Assembly (NCBI GenBank): GCA_020073375.1
Contig: JAIQFG010000067.1
Span: 1-40,617, forward strand
Direction of reading: 5' to 3'
Length of the DNA: 40,617 nucleotides
Origin: Terriglobia bacterium
Lineage (GTDB): Bacteria > Acidobacteriota > Terriglobia > Acidiferrales > UBA7541
The position numbers were made by a program, and so were the translations under genes. Shown here one piece after another: positions 40,547 through 40,617 of this stretch (position 1 is its first letter; every line of letters begins with the position of its first letter). The notes beneath the pieces were generated by a model that worked only from the letters and a program-made list of their open reading frames with translations, was not told the origin of the DNA and searched no databases.

Positions 40547-40617
40547 GCACCGCCCCAAAACTCAGCCAAGCCCTAGGAAACGATCCGGCGCGGCCCGGCC
40601 CCGGCCCTCTTCCCTTG
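40543..40617 (+). CDS. N-terminus of next gene, truncated by window edge
   Basis: ATG at 40543 in ATGA overlap with the 31-aa ORF. 25 residues visible: MSTAPKLSQALGNDPARPGP then GPLPL, Pro/Gly-rich. Not enough to identify. It appears to continue the same operon. Confidence 0.5.
   Translation, partial: MSTAPKLSQALGNDPARPGPGPLPL

Overview
The window looks like chromosomal DNA from a GC-rich Gram-negative bacterium, most probably an Acidobacteriota member (Terriglobia-like). This is inferred from the gene set: lipid A genes (fabZ, lpxA, lpxI), hopanoid genes (hpnI, hpnJ), several PilZ and TonB-type proteins, an RND efflux system, many uncharacterised zinc-ribbon or HEXXH proteins, and intergenic spaces full of palindromic repeats. 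No taxonomic search was possible. There is no prophage, CRISPR array, transposase gene or rRNA.

Layout. 1-3.3 kb (minus): ABC ATPase, large FtsX-type permease and a truncated HlyD-type adaptor. 3.5-6.1 kb: a small cupredoxin-like ORF, a class V aminotransferase with a 126-aa unknown, and a 52-aa CxxC protein. 6.4-10 kb: AI-2E-family permease and a Lon-type protease. 10.3-12.2 kb: coiled-coil membrane protein, queF, and a four-CxxC zinc-ribbon protein. 12.27-12.72 kb: a promoter, a convincing fluoride riboswitch, and a crcB/fluC gene with an internal deletion. 13-14 kb: a tandem dihaem cytochrome c and tRNA-Glu(CTC). 14.2-19.2 kb: RND adaptor, an intact MdtB-like pump and a wrecked MdtC-like remnant. 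19.2-23.3 kb: divergent M1 and TPR/MA-type metallopeptidases. 23.4-27.3 kb: GGCT-like protein, small zinc-finger protein, ApaG, HEXXH lipoprotein and a PilZ membrane protein with a repeat inside its coding sequence. 28-32.5 kb: urate-hydroxylase (PuuD) membrane domain and a hopanoid cluster (hpnJ, EamA half-transporter, EamA-HpnI fusion). 32.8-35.7 kb: M20 peptidase, a Crp/Fnr regulator with two CRP-type dyads upstream, and a PilZ protein. 35.9-40.6 kb: an overlapping operon fabZ-lpxA-lpxI-Gfo/Idh-TonB family-small membrane ORF.

Three themes stand out. First, at least four sequence-distinct repeat families share the architecture GTAG plus hairpin, usually in inverted pairs. This is the form of REP/REPIN elements mobilised by RAYT transposases, and one copy lies in frame in a PilZ gene. 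Second, three genes are visibly broken (crcB, an mdtC homologue, a 3-hydroxyisobutyrate-dehydrogenase-type fragment). Third, two arrangements deserve experimental attention: the HpnI glycosyltransferase fused to an EamA half-transporter beside a second EamA half, and a CRP-like regulator whose recognition helix fits two perfect dyads 22 bp apart in its own upstream region.
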